This document shows positions 42,417 to 53,254 of a stretch of DNA of 64,000 bases, in pieces (the first letter of the stretch is position 1; each line of letters begins with the position of its first letter). Made by a program: the position numbers and the translations under genes. The notes beneath the pieces were generated by a model. It did no database searches, was not told where the DNA came from, and worked only from the letters and a program-made list of their open reading frames with translations. The stretch is taken from positions 70,991 through 134,990 of the forward strand of contig JAKVBH010000011.1 in NCBI GenBank assembly GCA_022447495.1. Direction: 5' to 3'. The DNA comes from Marinovum sp. (GTDB taxonomy: Bacteria > Pseudomonadota > Alphaproteobacteria > Rhodobacterales > Rhodobacteraceae).

Positions 42417-43159
42417 AGCAGTCCTTCCGAACGAAAGCTCAATTCACGCGATTTGCCGACAATAATGTGGTCGTGGAGGGTCAGGCTCAATGCATGGGCC
42501 GCCGCTTCGACCTGTTGCGTCATGGTGATGTCTTCCGGACTTGGCGTAGGATCACCAGAGGGATGATTGTGCACCAAGATGAGCGCCGATGCATTCAACT
42601 CCAAAGCGCGTTTCACCACCTCGCGCGGATAGACCGGCACGTGGTCCACCGTGCCCTGACCCTGCGCTTCATCGGCGATAAGAATGTTCTTGCGGTCAAG
42701 GTAAAGCACACGGAATTGTTCGGTTTCGCGGTGTGCCATGGACGTGTGGCAGTAATCTATAAGCTGCGCCCAGCTCGAGACCACATGACGCTGCATGACC
42801 CGCGCGCGTGCGAGCCGTTGCGCCGCGGCTTCTACGATTTTGAGCTCTTGGATGACGGCTTCGCCCACTCCATGCTGCTCTCTCAGGCGCATGGCAGGTG
42901 CCGAGATGACCCCGTTGAAATCGCCAAACTTGTCGAGCAAGCGGCGCGCCAAGGGTTTCACGTCCTGACGTGGGATTGCCCGAAAGAGAACAAGCTCCAG
43001 CATTTCATAATCAGGAAGCGCATCAGCACCGCCCTTCATGAATCGCTCTCTCAACCGTTTGCGGTGATCGGTGATGTAAGACGGCATACGCCCGCGCAAC
43101 GCCTTAAGCGGCGACGCGGGCGCTTCGTCTGCATCAAAGAGTGATCGGGCCTCGCGCAT
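42413..43159 (-). CDS. radC: RadC family JAB-domain protein
   Basis: A 248-residue protein of the RadC family. An N-terminal helix-hairpin-helix region (about residues 30-125, with DYEMLELVLFRAIPRQDVKP) precedes the JAB/MPN metalloprotease-like domain whose zinc motif LVHNHPSGDPTPSPEDI is intact, with the upstream Glu in ETEQFRVLYLD. Despite its name its role in repair is unproven; such domains are thought to act as metal-dependent isopeptidases or nucleases. It overlaps the convergent transglycosylase gene by four bases. Confidence 0.94.
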   Translation of the reverse strand: MREARSLFDADEAPASPLKALRGRMPSYITDHRKRLRERFMKGGADALPDYEMLELVLFRAIPRQDVKPLARRLLDKFGDFNGVISAPAMRLREQHGVGEAVIQELKIVEAAAQRLARARVMQRHVVSSWAQLIDYCHTSMAHRETEQFRVLYLDRKNILIADEAQGQGTVDHVPVYPREVVKRALELNASALILVHNHPSGDPTPSPEDITMTQQVEAAAHALSLTLHDHIIVGKSRELSFRSEGLL

Positions 43160-43211
43160 GACTTAACCATGCGCGATTCTTGGTGAACGAAGGGTTAACC
43201 GATCCGCTGAA

Positions 43212-44360
43212 TTAAGACTTCATCGAGTCCCAGAAGCTTTTCACTGAGCTAAAGAAGCTCTTGGTCTCTGGGTTGTTGTCCTCGGAGAGTTCCGCAAACT
43301 CACGCAGAAGTTCTTTTTGGCGACTGGTGAGGTTGACCGGCGTCTCGACCGCCATTTCGATGAACATATCCCCTTGGCCACCACCGCGAAGAGCAGGCAT
43401 ACCCTTGCCACGCAACCGCATCTGTCGACCCGACTGGCTGCCTTCTGGGATCTTGACCCGGCTCCTGCCCCCGTCGATGGTAGGCACTTCGATGTCACCA
43501 CCAAGGGACGCGGCCATCATTGAGACCGGTACCCGACAAAATAGGTTAGTGGCATCGCGTTCAAAGAGGTCGTGTTGATCAACTTCGATGAAGATATAGA
43601 GATCGCCGGGTGGTCCGCCGCGCATGCCCGCTTCTCCTTCGCCAGAGAGTCGGATGCGCGTACCGGTTTCGACACCTGCCGGGATATTCACGCTGAGAGC
43701 GCGGTCTTTTTCAACCCGACCCGCGCCGCCGCAGGCCTTACAGGGATTTTTGATGATCTGGCCAAGCCCTCCGCAGGTGGGACAGGTGCGTTCGACCGTA
43801 AAGAAGCCTTGTTGCGCGCGGACCTTTCCCATGCCCGAGCAAGTCGGACACGTGGTTGGTTCCACGCCGCCTTCGGCGCCCGAACCGTTACACGATCCAC
43901 AAGAAACCGATGTGGGCACATTGATTGTCTTTTGCAGGCCGCTGTAAGCTTCTTCGAGCGTCACCGAAAGATTGTAGCGTAGATCGGAGCCCCGGGTGGC
44001 ACGTTGGCGCCCGCCACCGCCTTGGCGGCCTCCCATGAAGTCTCCGAACAAATCGTCGAACACATCGGAAAACGCGCTGGCAAAGTCACCTTGGCCGGCC
44101 CCGCCACCGGGTCGCCCGCCTCCGCCCATGCCGCCTTCGAAAGCTGCGTGGCCGTAGCGGTCGTAGGCCGCCTTTTTGTCGGGGTCTTTGAGGACGTCGT
44201 AGGCTTCGTTTACTTCTTTGAATTGTGCTTCGGCGTTGGGGTTGTCGGCGTTGCGGTCAGGGTGCAACTCTTTGGCTTTGCGGCGATAGGCTTTTTTGAG
44301 CTCATCCGCAGGCGTCCCTTTGGCCACGCCCAGCACATCGTAGAAATCGCGTTTTGACAT
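43212..44360 (-). CDS. dnaJ: Chaperone DnaJ
   Basis: The 382-residue type I co-chaperone stimulates DnaK ATPase and delivers clients. The J domain (about residues 4-70) contains the HPD motif in [11 protein letters not shown], then a Gly/Phe-rich linker ([16 protein letters not shown]), four CxxCxGxG zinc repeats ([32 protein letters not shown]) and the C-terminal substrate-binding domains. ATG 44360 starts at [11 protein letters not shown] with a GGAG upstream; a longer start adds unrelated residues. It follows dnaK by 112 bases containing a strong hairpin. Confidence 0.97.
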   Translation of the reverse strand: MSKRDFYDVLGVAKGTPADELKKAYRRKAKELHPDRNADNPNAEAQFKEVNEAYDVLKDPDKKAAYDRYGHAAFEGGMGGGGRPGGGAGQGDFASAFSDVFDDLFGDFMGGRQGGGGRQRATRGSDLRYNLSVTLEEAYSGLQKTINVPTSVSCGSCNGSGAEGGVEPTTCPTCSGMGKVRAQQGFFTVERTCPTCGGLGQIIKNPCKACGGAGRVEKDRALSVNIPAGVETGTRIRLSGEGEAGMRGGPPGDLYIFIEVDQHDLFERDATNLFCRVPVSMMAASLGGDIEVPTIDGGRSRVKIPEGSQSGRQMRLRGKGMPALRGGGQGDMFIEMAVETPVNLTSRQKELLREFAELSEDNNPETKSFFSSVKSFWDSMKS

Positions 44361-44402
44361 TAGCGTGCTCCTTTCCGGGAGGACGCGCACAAGAAATGGG
44401 TT

Positions 44403-44429
44403 GGGCCGGCCCGTCGCCCGGACCGGCCC
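44403..44429 (-). other. Strong hairpin between dnaK and dnaJ
   Basis: On the minus strand GGGCCGGTCC and GGGCCGGCCC can form a ten-pair stem (one G-T pair) around a seven-base loop. No T-tract follows, so it looks like an attenuating or 3'-end-protecting structure rather than a full terminator; it could set the DnaK:DnaJ ratio. Confidence 0.5.
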
Positions 44430-44472
44430 CCCCAATGCTTAACGCGTTCTGTCCCGAACACGGCGCTCAAGG

Positions 44473-46386
44473 TTAAGAGCGCTTATTATCGTCAAGATCC
44501 TCGAAGTCGGCATCCAAGATGTCGTCATCGGCATCCGCAGGACCATCGGCGTCGGCGGGTGCATCTTCGCCCGCGTCTTCCTGGCTCGCTTTGTAGATGG
44601 CTTCGCCGAGTTTCATCGACGCTTCCATCACATTTTGAATGCCGGATTTGATCTTGTCCGCGTTGTCGGTTTCGATCTCGTCCTTGAGGGCCGCCACAGC
44701 CAATTCGATCGCTTCAACCGTGGTTGGGTCGACCTTATCGCCATGATCTTCAAGAGATTTTTCAGTCGAATGCACCAGGCTCTCAGCTTGGTTCTTGGCT
44801 TCGACGAGTTCTTTGCGCGCCTTATCGGACTCTGCGTTGTCCTCAGCGTCTTTGACCATTTGTTCGATGTCCTCGTCGGACAAGCCGCCGGAGGCTTGAA
44901 TCGTAATCGCTTGCTCTTTGCCGGTGCCTTTGTCTTTGGCCCCCACTTTCACGATGCCGTTAGCGTCGATGTCAAAGGTCACTTCGATCTGAGGCATGCC
45001 GCGTGGTGCAGGCGGGATTTCCTCAAGATTGAATTGACCAAGCATCTTGTTGTCCGCAGCCATCTCACGTTCACCTTGGAAGACGCGCAGGGTCACTGCG
45101 TTTTGATTGTCTTCGGCAGTGGAGAAGATCTGCGACTTCTTCGTTGGGATGGTCGTGTTGCGGTCGATGAGACGGGTAAAGACACCGCCCAAGGTCTCGA
45201 TCCCAAGCGACAGAGGCGTCACATCGAGCAGAACCACATCCTTGACGTCGCCTTGCAGAACGCCTGCTTGGATCGCAGCGCCCATGGCCACAACCTCATC
45301 GGGGTTCACACCCTTGTGGGGCTCTTTGCCAAAGAACTTGGTCACTTCTTCGATGACGCGCGGCATGCGGGTCATACCGCCCACAAGCACAACTTCGTCG
45401 ATGTCGGATGTGGTGAAGCCTGCGTCTTTGAGAGCAGCTTTGCACGGATCCATCGAGCGTTTGATCAGATCGCCGACCAGGCTTTCCAGCTTGGCACGTG
45501 TGAGCTTCATGACCATGTGCAACGGCTGACCGTTGGACCCCATGGAGATGAACGGCTGGTTGATCTCAGTCTGAGACGCAGAGGACAGTTCGATTTTGGC
45601 TTTTTCTGCTGCCTCTTTGAGACGTTGCAGAGCCATCTTGTCCTGGGTCAGGTCGACGCCGTTTTCCTTTTTGAATTGATCCGCAAGGTAGGTGACGATG
45701 CGCATGTCAAAGTCTTCCCCGCCCAGGAACGTGTCCCCGTTAGTGGATTTGACTTCGAAGAGGCCGTCGTCGATCTCAAGGATGGTCACGTCGAATGTAC
45801 CGCCGCCAAGGTCATAGACCGCGATGGTTTGGCTTTCAGCTTTGTCGAGGCCATAGGCCAAAGCCGCAGCTGTCGGCTCGTTGATGATGCGGAGCACTTC
45901 GAGGCCCGCGATCTTTCCCGCGTCTTTGGTCGCCTGACGCTGGGCATCGTTGAAATACGCAGGGACGGTGATGACCGCTTGGGTCACGTCTTCGCCTAGG
46001 TAGCTCTCGGCGGTTTCTTTCATCTTGCCCAAGATGAAGGCGGAGATTTGAGAAGGCGAAAACTTATCGCCGCGGCTCTCAACCCATGCATCTCCATTTC
46101 CGCCGTCGATCACGGCGAAGGGCAGGTTTGCTTTATCTTTGGACAGATGCTCATCATCCGCGCGACGGCCGATCAGGCGTTTTACGCCAAAAATCGTGTT
46201 GTCGGGGTTAGTGACGGCTTGGCGCTTCGCAGGTTGGCCCACGAGGCGTTCGTCTTCTGTGAAGGCGACAATAGAAGGCGTTGTGCGCGCACCCTCGGCG
46301 TTTTCGATTACGCGAGGTTGCGAGCCGTCCATGATGGCCACACAGGAGTTGGTGGTCCCAAGGTCAATGCCAATAACTTTTGCCAT
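44473..46386 (-). CDS. dnaK: Chaperone DnaK (Hsp70)
   Basis: The 637-residue Hsp70 has all standard segments: [17 protein letters not shown], the ATPase loop [28 protein letters not shown], the substrate domain with [17 protein letters not shown], and a helical lid ending in an acidic Asp-rich tail ([16 protein letters not shown]). GGGA lies before the ATG. A consensus alphaproteobacterial heat-shock promoter (46496-46526) lies 110 bases upstream. Operon order dnaK-dnaJ is standard. Confidence 0.99.
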   Translation of the reverse strand: MAKVIGIDLGTTNSCVAIMDGSQPRVIENAEGARTTPSIVAFTEDERLVGQPAKRQAVTNPDNTIFGVKRLIGRRADDEHLSKDKANLPFAVIDGGNGDAWVESRGDKFSPSQISAFILGKMKETAESYLGEDVTQAVITVPAYFNDAQRQATKDAGKIAGLEVLRIINEPTAAALAYGLDKAESQTIAVYDLGGGTFDVTILEIDDGLFEVKSTNGDTFLGGEDFDMRIVTYLADQFKKENGVDLTQDKMALQRLKEAAEKAKIELSSASQTEINQPFISMGSNGQPLHMVMKLTRAKLESLVGDLIKRSMDPCKAALKDAGFTTSDIDEVVLVGGMTRMPRVIEEVTKFFGKEPHKGVNPDEVVAMGAAIQAGVLQGDVKDVVLLDVTPLSLGIETLGGVFTRLIDRNTTIPTKKSQIFSTAEDNQNAVTLRVFQGEREMAADNKMLGQFNLEEIPPAPRGMPQIEVTFDIDANGIVKVGAKDKGTGKEQAITIQASGGLSDEDIEQMVKDAEDNAESDKARKELVEAKNQAESLVHSTEKSLEDHGDKVDPTTVEAIELAVAALKDEIETDNADKIKSGIQNVMEASMKLGEAIYKASQEDAGEDAPADADGPADADDDILDADFEDLDDNKRS

Positions 46387-46721
46387 GTTTCGATCCCTTT
46401 TCTTCTAGGCGATTGATGTGGCGCGAGCCCACGTGTTGAGGCGCCCGGCCCATGGGTGATGAAGCTTTGGCGGAGTGCCATCGCTTGTCTGGGCACGATA
46501 TAGGTGGGGCAATCCAGGGCTGCAAGCGCGTGAGACACTCAACTGGGGAGAAAATTTCGAAGATTTGCCCGGTTTTGTTGCCCGCGCAACAATCTGGGGT
46601 CTGAGTCGTGTTCACATAGACCACTTGACGCGATTAAGTGTGGCCAAACGGTGCGGTATTGACGTTATTCCGCGACAAAAATTGCGCGATATCGCGTGGT
46701 GGGGCAAAACGGGAGGGCCGC
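46387..46721. other. Divergent promoter region between dnaK and alkB
   Basis: A gene-free region of 335 bases. It carries the heat-shock promoter of dnaK; no clear alkB promoter is obvious. The shift to AT-rich sequence around 46540-46690 probably marks the alkB side. Confidence 0.6.
46496..46526 (-). promoter_or_regulatory. Sigma32 heat-shock promoter of dnaK
   Basis: On the minus strand CTTG (46526-46523) is followed after 18 bases by CCTATATCG (46504-46496). This matches the alphaproteobacterial RpoH consensus (CTTG, spacer 17-18, CYTATNT). Confidence 0.82.
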
Positions 46722-47321
46722 ATGGAAATCGATTTGCGGGGCGTTCGGATCGTCAAAGGCGCGCTTGATCCTGTTGCTCAGGTGGACATGGTCGACACAA
46801 TCCGCGCGATCGCGCAAGCTGCGCCCTTTTATCAGCCTGTCACGCCCGGCGGACGGCAAATGTCCGTACGGATGACGGCGGCGGGTCAGTTTGGTTGGGT
46901 CACTGATGCCAAGGGTTACCGTTATCAAGCGTGTCACCCTGACGGTATGGCATGGCCTGCGATCCCCGATCCGATCCTTGCGTTGTGGGAGAAGTATTGC
47001 CCCAATGCGCGGAGCCCGGAATGTTGTTTGATCAATTACTATGGCGAGGGCGCACGGATGGGTTTGCACCAGGACCGCGACGAGGCCGATTTCATTCAGC
47101 CGGTTTTGTCCCTGTCTCTTGGGGATGAGGGCATGTTCCGTGTGGGCAATGTGGTGCGTGGCGGCAAAACGGAGAGTCATTGGTTGCAATCAGGTGATGT
47201 CGCGGTATTGGGTGGCGATGCGCGGTTGGTACATCACGGTGTGGATCGCATCCGATTTGGCAGTTCGTCGCTGTTGCCCAAAAGCGGGCGGATTAACCTC
47301 ACCTTGCGCGTTGTGACCTGA
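46722..47321 (+). CDS. alkB: AlkB-like Fe(II)/2-oxoglutarate-dependent DNA repair dioxygenase
   Basis: A 199-residue enzyme that oxidatively demethylates 1-methyladenine and 3-methylcytosine in single-stranded DNA. The iron site is His116 and Asp118 in ARMGLHQDRDEAD plus the distal His in ARLVHHGVDRI; the 2-oxoglutarate-binding Arg pair is in RINLTLR. The substrate lid shows GYRYQACHPDGMAWPAIP. ATG 46722 has GGGAGG at suitable spacing; a longer start is not supported. It complements the methyltransferase at 23786-24625 in alkylation repair. After its stop comes a GC-rich repeat rather than rodA. Confidence 0.95.
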   Translation: MEIDLRGVRIVKGALDPVAQVDMVDTIRAIAQAAPFYQPVTPGGRQMSVRMTAAGQFGWVTDAKGYRYQACHPDGMAWPAIPDPILALWEKYCPNARSPECCLINYYGEGARMGLHQDRDEADFIQPVLSLSLGDEGMFRVGNVVRGGKTESHWLQSGDVAVLGGDARLVHHGVDRIRFGSSSLLPKSGRINLTLRVVT

Positions 47322-47325
47322 TGGA

Positions 47326-47440
47326 GCGTGCCTGCGGCCCGCGCTATATAAGCACGCGCTTGCGCATGCAGAATCAGGGGCTCCGCCCAGTCGCCCAAGG
47401 GCGACCCCCCCCCCGGGGTATTTTGAGCAAGAGGAAAGGG
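47326..47440. repeat. GC-rich intergenic repeat, copy 2
   Basis: GTGCCTGCGGCCCGCGCTATA, then GCACGCGCTTGCGCATGC, a GGGGCTCCGCCC element, a GTCGCCC/GGGCGAC hairpin, a run of ten C, and GGGGTATTTTGAGCAAGAGG ending in AAAG. The same order of parts occurs at 61082-61172. It fills the space between the convergent alkB and mrdA stops. Confidence 0.7.
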
Positions 47441-47446
47441 CCCCTG

Positions 47447-49390
47447 TTAAGCCTGATCGAGGGCGGTGCCGCCGCGCAGGGGACGTTCTTCGCGGAGGCG
47501 TTTTTGGAGCGCGTTGATGCGGTCGCGGTCCTTGGTGGGATAAGCGTCTAGGGGCGGGTCCTCACCGTAGAGCGCTTGCAACGTTACATCACGCGCGATG
47601 GGTGCTGCGGCTTGGGAGCCCCCGCCACCGTGTTCGACCACCACCGACACCGCGATTTGCGGTTGGTCGACTGGCGCGAAGTTCACAAAGAGTGCGTGGT
47701 CCCGGCGTTCCCAGGGGAGATCTTCGTTGCGGATCACGCCGCGCGCGCGCTCAGCGGCGGTGATGTTGCGCACCTGAGATGTGCCGGTTTTGCCCGCCAT
47801 ACGCATTTCATCGGCGATGATGCGGCTGCCATAGGCGGTGCCACGGCGATCGTTGGACACCGAATACATAGCGCGACGTACCATGCGCAGATGGTTTTCA
47901 TTGATGCCAAGACTTTCCCCGGCGCCAGATGGGGTTTCGATGCCATCGACGGTTTTCAAAAGACGTGGCGACACAGCCCGACCAGTTGCCAAGCGCGCGG
48001 TCATGACGGCCAATTGCAAAGGTGACGACAGGACGAAACCTTGGCCGATGGAGGCGTTCACTGTATCACCAATCACCCAGTCCTGGCCGCGCGTGCGCAG
48101 CTTCCAATCCTTGTCCGGCATGAGCCCGTCAGACACCGCCGACATGGGAACGGCGTGACGTTCCGCGAGGCCCAGGCGACGGCCCATCTCGGCGATCTTC
48201 TCGATGCCGACTTTCAGGGCCAGTTCATAATAGTAGACGTCGCAGCTTTCACGCAGGGATTTTTCCAGGTTCATGTACCCATGACCTGAGCGTTTCCAGC
48301 AGTGGAATTTACGGTCTGACACCTCAAGGTGGCCGCTGCAATAGATCGTGTCTTCCGGTCCGATAATCCCAGCGTCCAGCGCGGCCAGCGCGGTGACCAT
48401 TTTGAAGGTCGAGCCAGGTGGATAGGCATCTTGCACAGCCTTGGAGGCCAGTGGGCGGCGCGTATTGTCGCGGTATTGGCCATAGTCCCGGGCCGATATG
48501 CCCCGCACGAATTTATTGGGATCGTACGAGGGTGAAGATGCAATCGCGAGAAGGTCGCCGTTGTTCACATCCATAATCACGCAGCTTGCGCTTTCGTCGC
48601 CGAGGCGGGCTTGAACATAGTTTTGCAGCTCGGTGTCGACGGTAAGTTGGAGCGTGTTGCCTGCGCGCCCCTCTCGGCGGTCAAGCTCGCGCATGACACG
48701 TCCGGCGGCGTTCACTTCGACCCGTTTGGCACCCGCGTCACCGCGCAGGCGGTCCTCTAAGCGGCTTTCGACGCCCACTTTGCCCACTTGGAACCGCGGA
48801 ATGCGCAGGAGCGCGGGCGGATCTTCGTAGCGTCGCAGATCGCGGTCAGATACGGGGCCAACATAGCCCACGACATGGGCAAAATCGCGCCCCAATGGAT
48901 AGCGACGCGACAGGCCCACTTCGGGGGTCACGCCGGGTAGCGCGGGACCGTTTACGGCGACGCGGCTCAACTCTTCCCAGTTGATGCGGTCTGCAACGGT
49001 TACAGGCAGGAACGGTTTGGAGCGGTCCAGTTCTCGCTTGATACGTTCGATATGCTCTTCTTCAAGCGAGACGAGGTCCTGAAGTCGGGTCAGGACAGCG
49101 TCAACGTCCCCGGCTTGCTCGCGCACAATGGTGATCCGGTAAGACGGCTCATTCTCGGCAATGACACGGCCTTCGCGATCAAAGATCTCACCGCGGGACG
49201 GTGGGATGACGTGGATGTTGATGCGGTTCTCTTCGGCCAAGAGGCGGAATTGGTCGGCTTCTTCGATCTGAAGTTGGCGCATACGCCAGACAAGCAGACC
49301 CGCAAATCCAAGTTGGAGCCCACCTAGGACCAGCCCCCGGCGCGTGATGCGGCGCGCACTTTCTTCAAGCTCTTTGGGCGGACGTCTCAT
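47447..49390 (-). CDS. mrdA: Penicillin-binding protein 2 (rod-shape transpeptidase)
   Basis: PBP2 cross-links side-wall peptidoglycan in the elongasome. The 647-residue protein has an N-terminal membrane anchor (about residues 18-36), the dimerisation domain from IPPSRGEIFDREGRVIAENE, and the transpeptidase domain with active-site Ser327 in PPGSTFKMV, the SCD motif of RESCDVYYYEL, and KTG in MAGKTGTSQV. Its ATG overlaps the mreD stop. In related genomes rodA follows mrdA; here a repeat and the convergent alkB gene lie downstream, so rodA is elsewhere or absent. Confidence 0.96.
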   Translation of the reverse strand: MRRPPKELEESARRITRRGLVLGGLQLGFAGLLVWRMRQLQIEEADQFRLLAEENRINIHVIPPSRGEIFDREGRVIAENEPSYRITIVREQAGDVDAVLTRLQDLVSLEEEHIERIKRELDRSKPFLPVTVADRINWEELSRVAVNGPALPGVTPEVGLSRRYPLGRDFAHVVGYVGPVSDRDLRRYEDPPALLRIPRFQVGKVGVESRLEDRLRGDAGAKRVEVNAAGRVMRELDRREGRAGNTLQLTVDTELQNYVQARLGDESASCVIMDVNNGDLLAIASSPSYDPNKFVRGISARDYGQYRDNTRRPLASKAVQDAYPPGSTFKMVTALAALDAGIIGPEDTIYCSGHLEVSDRKFHCWKRSGHGYMNLEKSLRESCDVYYYELALKVGIEKIAEMGRRLGLAERHAVPMSAVSDGLMPDKDWKLRTRGQDWVIGDTVNASIGQGFVLSSPLQLAVMTARLATGRAVSPRLLKTVDGIETPSGAGESLGINENHLRMVRRAMYSVSNDRRGTAYGSRIIADEMRMAGKTGTSQVRNITAAERARGVIRNEDLPWERRDHALFVNFAPVDQPQIAVSVVVEHGGGGSQAAAPIARDVTLQALYGEDPPLDAYPTKDRDRINALQKRLREERPLRGGTALDQA

Positions 49391-49926
49391 GTCAAACTCC
49401 TGCCGACCACATCTTGGCCCGGCGCTTGGGCGCGGACCCCAAGGACGAGGTGTGAAAGAAAGACGACAATCGGATACGCCGCCAAAGTCATGACGCCCAT
49501 GAACAAGGTCAGACCAAGCGGCGGCGTCGGCACGAATAGAACCGTGAGGATGACGCGCGATCCAACGATGACCAATGCAATGGATACGGCCACCAAGAGA
49601 AGCTCGGTTGCGAAGCCCTCATCACGGACGCGGAACACCCGACGCTGTAGTGACGCGCAGACAAGCACGGTGAGCGCGGCCATCAAGCCCGGCGGTCGGT
49701 CGAGCATCATATCCGCAAAGAGCATGGCCAAGGCGATCGAAAAGAGAGGCACGTAGTCCGGGCGTCTGAGCGACCAGGCAAAGGTCAATGCCAATAGAAA
49801 ATCTGGCGCCGCCCAATTGCGCGGCACTGTCTCGATCGGGACCAGTTGGCAAAAGACGATAAAGACGGCCAGGCCCAGATAGGCCAGCCGCATGCCCCAA
49901 AGTCGTGATGCGATGCCGTCAGCCAT
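49387..49926 (-). CDS. mreD: Rod-shape-determining protein MreD
   Basis: A 179-residue inner-membrane protein with about five hydrophobic segments (LAYLGLAVFIVFCQLVPI, APDFLLALTFAWSLRR and VALTLAAYPIVVFLSHLV-type stretches). MreD links MreC and MreB in the elongation complex; the family is small and poorly conserved, so the call also rests on its position in mreB-mreC-mreD-mrdA. It overlaps the mreC end by eight bases and mrdA by four. Confidence 0.9.
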   Translation of the reverse strand: MADGIASRLWGMRLAYLGLAVFIVFCQLVPIETVPRNWAAPDFLLALTFAWSLRRPDYVPLFSIALAMLFADMMLDRPPGLMAALTVLVCASLQRRVFRVRDEGFATELLLVAVSIALVIVGSRVILTVLFVPTPPLGLTLFMGVMTLAAYPIVVFLSHLVLGVRAQAPGQDVVGRSLT

Positions 49927-50818
49927 CGATGGCCTCCGCCGTATCTTGATCCTCTGACAGAACCGGGGCCACCAGTTGACCTGCCGTGGCAGGCTTCAAC
50001 GTCTCGGACGCGCGCAGAACGCGGAGGAACTCCAAGCGTTCCACATCCGCAGCCATTCGCACGCGGAGCCGACCACCGGCGTCTTGGACCACTTCGCCAA
50101 TCACAAGTCCCGCGGGAAGGACCCCGCCATCACCGCTTGTCACAACCCGGTCTCCAGGGCGGATCAATTGGGGGTTTTCGACGAAATCGATGGGAGGCAA
50201 TGCAGTGTTGTCGCCAATCACAAGGGCGGTTTGCCCGGAGCGTGGAATGACTGCAGGCACGCGGCTTGAGGCATCGGTGAGCATGACCACTCGGCTGGTG
50301 CGTTCGCCGACACCTGAGATGCGGCCCACAAGGCCCAACCCGTCCATGGCCGCCCAGCCATCGCGGATTCCATCCCGTCCGCCGATGTTGAGCAAGACCG
50401 ATTGCCGAAAGGGCGACCCGCTGTCGGCGAGCACAACGCCGGTGACATATGTCAAAGCAGGGTCGAGACGCACGTTATTGAGATCCAAAAGCCGCGCGTT
50501 TTCCTGTTCCAGTTGAAGCGCGGCTTCTTTCCAGGATTTCATCTGTTGTAGCTCGCGGCGCAGCTCTTGGTTTTGCTCATAGAGCTGAGCGTAGCTTTGG
50601 AAATCGCGCACGAGATTGGCCGTTGCGGTCACCGGGACCATTGCCCAGGAGAAGCTTGGCATCACTTGGTCAATGACGGCGGTGCGAAGGCGTTCAACGC
50701 GGGGGCTGTCGATGCGCCAAACCAGGAACAGCGCAGTCAGAGAAAGCACCAGCAGCGTCAGAACCAGACGCTTGATAGGACCCGAGTAATCCTCTGCATT
50801 GCCACGATCGCGCGCCAC
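49919..50818 (-). CDS. mreC: Rod-shape-determining protein MreC
   Basis: A 299-residue bitopic periplasmic protein. A membrane helix (about residues 15-35, KRLVLTLLVLSLTALFLVWR) precedes a coiled coil rich in Glu, Leu and Gln (YEQNQELRRELQQMKSWKEA), then the paired beta domains with GGRDGIRDGWAAMDGLGLVG and VVTSGDGGVLPAGLVIGEV. GTG is the start with GGAGG six bases upstream. MreC scaffolds PBP2 and RodA. Gene order is standard; 84 bases separate it from mreB. Confidence 0.95.
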   Translation of the reverse strand: MARDRGNAEDYSGPIKRLVLTLLVLSLTALFLVWRIDSPRVERLRTAVIDQVMPSFSWAMVPVTATANLVRDFQSYAQLYEQNQELRRELQQMKSWKEAALQLEQENARLLDLNNVRLDPALTYVTGVVLADSGSPFRQSVLLNIGGRDGIRDGWAAMDGLGLVGRISGVGERTSRVVMLTDASSRVPAVIPRSGQTALVIGDNTALPPIDFVENPQLIRPGDRVVTSGDGGVLPAGLVIGEVVQDAGGRLRVRMAADVERLEFLRVLRASETLKPATAGQLVAPVLSEDQDTAEAIDG

Positions 50819-50902
50819 GCGTGCCTCCGCTGAATGGCCAAACTTTCCTTAGCACAGCTGACAGATATGCCCAAACGGCCAAGTGCGTTAAAGGTGACCG
50901 CG

Positions 50903-52171
<1,269 letters not shown>

Positions 52172-52279
52172 TCAACTCCCAGGGATTTTTACGACCAGAA
52201 GAAACCAATGGGCCGTTAAAATTCTTGCCGTGGGTTCTTTGGCACGCTCATATAGTTGGAGCCGCTTGGAGGATATGCT

Positions 52280-53254
52280 TTGGCCCATGGCGAATGGAAC
52301 CATACGCCGGATGTGCTGCCTTTAGAGGTGAATCCGCTCTTTTCCTGGCCACCCCGGCCGAGAGCCATAGTGGGGTGGTATTGGGCGTCTTGGTTCCCGA
52401 TCTCAATCAACCTTGGAATTGTCGCGTTGGCCTTTGGTGCGCTTGCATTTGCAGCGCCGAGTTTAAATCAGGCGGCGGTCATTGGGCCTTGGGTTGGACT
52501 AATTTTACTGCGGAACTTTTTGCTCATCGCGTTTTTGGCAGGTGGGTTGCATTGGGTCTTTCATCGCGAGGCCTTGCAAGGACGCGATCACAAGTATGAT
52601 CCCCGGCCCTTTCCGAGACGTGGGCGAAGTTTCACCTTTGAAGATCAAGTACTCGACAATGCATTTTGGACCTTGGCCTCAGGCGTGCCGATTTGGACCG
52701 CGTTTGAAATGTTGATTTGGTGGTCCATGGCGAACGGGATTGCACCGGTATGGACGTGGTCAGATGGCGCGGTGTGGTTTGTCGCGGTGTTCTTTCTCAT
52801 CCCAATTTGGGAGAGTTTCTATTTCTATTGGATTCACCGCGCGCTCCATTCGCGGCTGCTCTATCGGTTCCACGCGCTGCATCACCGCAACACCGATGTC
52901 GGGCCGTGGTCGGGGCTGTCGATGCATCCGTTTGAGCATCTGATGTACTTTGGCACGGCGCTAATTCACTTTGTGGTGCCGACCCATCCCGTGCACCTGA
53001 TCTGTCACCTGATGTTCTATGCGCTGTATGCGGTCACGACCCATACCGGGTTCGAAGGGGTTTGGTCCAATGGGCGCAAGCGGCTGCACTTGGGGAATTT
53101 TCATCACCAGATGCACCACCGCTATTTCGAGGTGAATTACGGGACACTAGAGGTGCCCTGGGACAAGTTTTTTGGCACGTTCCACGACGGGACGGCCCAA
53201 GGCAAAGCCGCGATGCGCGCGCGGTTGAAAGTCCGGGCGAGACTGCGCCAATGA
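52280..53254 (+). CDS. Sterol desaturase/fatty acid hydroxylase family protein
   Basis: A 324-residue membrane diiron enzyme of the fatty-acid hydroxylase superfamily. Histidine clusters are HRALHSR, HALHHRN and HHQMHHRYFE, with hydrophobic segments at about residues 35-60, 75-95 and 150-195. Bacterial members hydroxylate or desaturate lipids or carotenoids; the substrate cannot be told. I propose the TTG start at 52280 because GGAGGA lies six bases upstream; a TTG at 52256 has no such site. It converges with the lipase-like gene, with their stops directly adjacent. Confidence 0.82.
   Translation: MAHGEWNHTPDVLPLEVNPLFSWPPRPRAIVGWYWASWFPISINLGIVALAFGALAFAAPSLNQAAVIGPWVGLILLRNFLLIAFLAGGLHWVFHREALQGRDHKYDPRPFPRRGRSFTFEDQVLDNAFWTLASGVPIWTAFEMLIWWSMANGIAPVWTWSDGAVWFVAVFFLIPIWESFYFYWIHRALHSRLLYRFHALHHRNTDVGPWSGLSMHPFEHLMYFGTALIHFVVPTHPVHLICHLMFYALYAVTTHTGFEGVWSNGRKRLHLGNFHHQMHHRYFEVNYGTLEVPWDKFFGTFHDGTAQGKAAMRARLKVRARLRQ

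Noticed and set aside
44635-45999. A 454-codon plus-strand frame across dnaK
   Set aside because: Antisense of dnaK; long antisense frames over dnaK are a known artefact of codon bias.
47405-47414. Run of ten C in repeat copy 2 as a phase-variable tract
   Set aside because: It lies outside any reading frame, next to a hairpin; more likely part of the repeat or a length-uncertain homopolymer.
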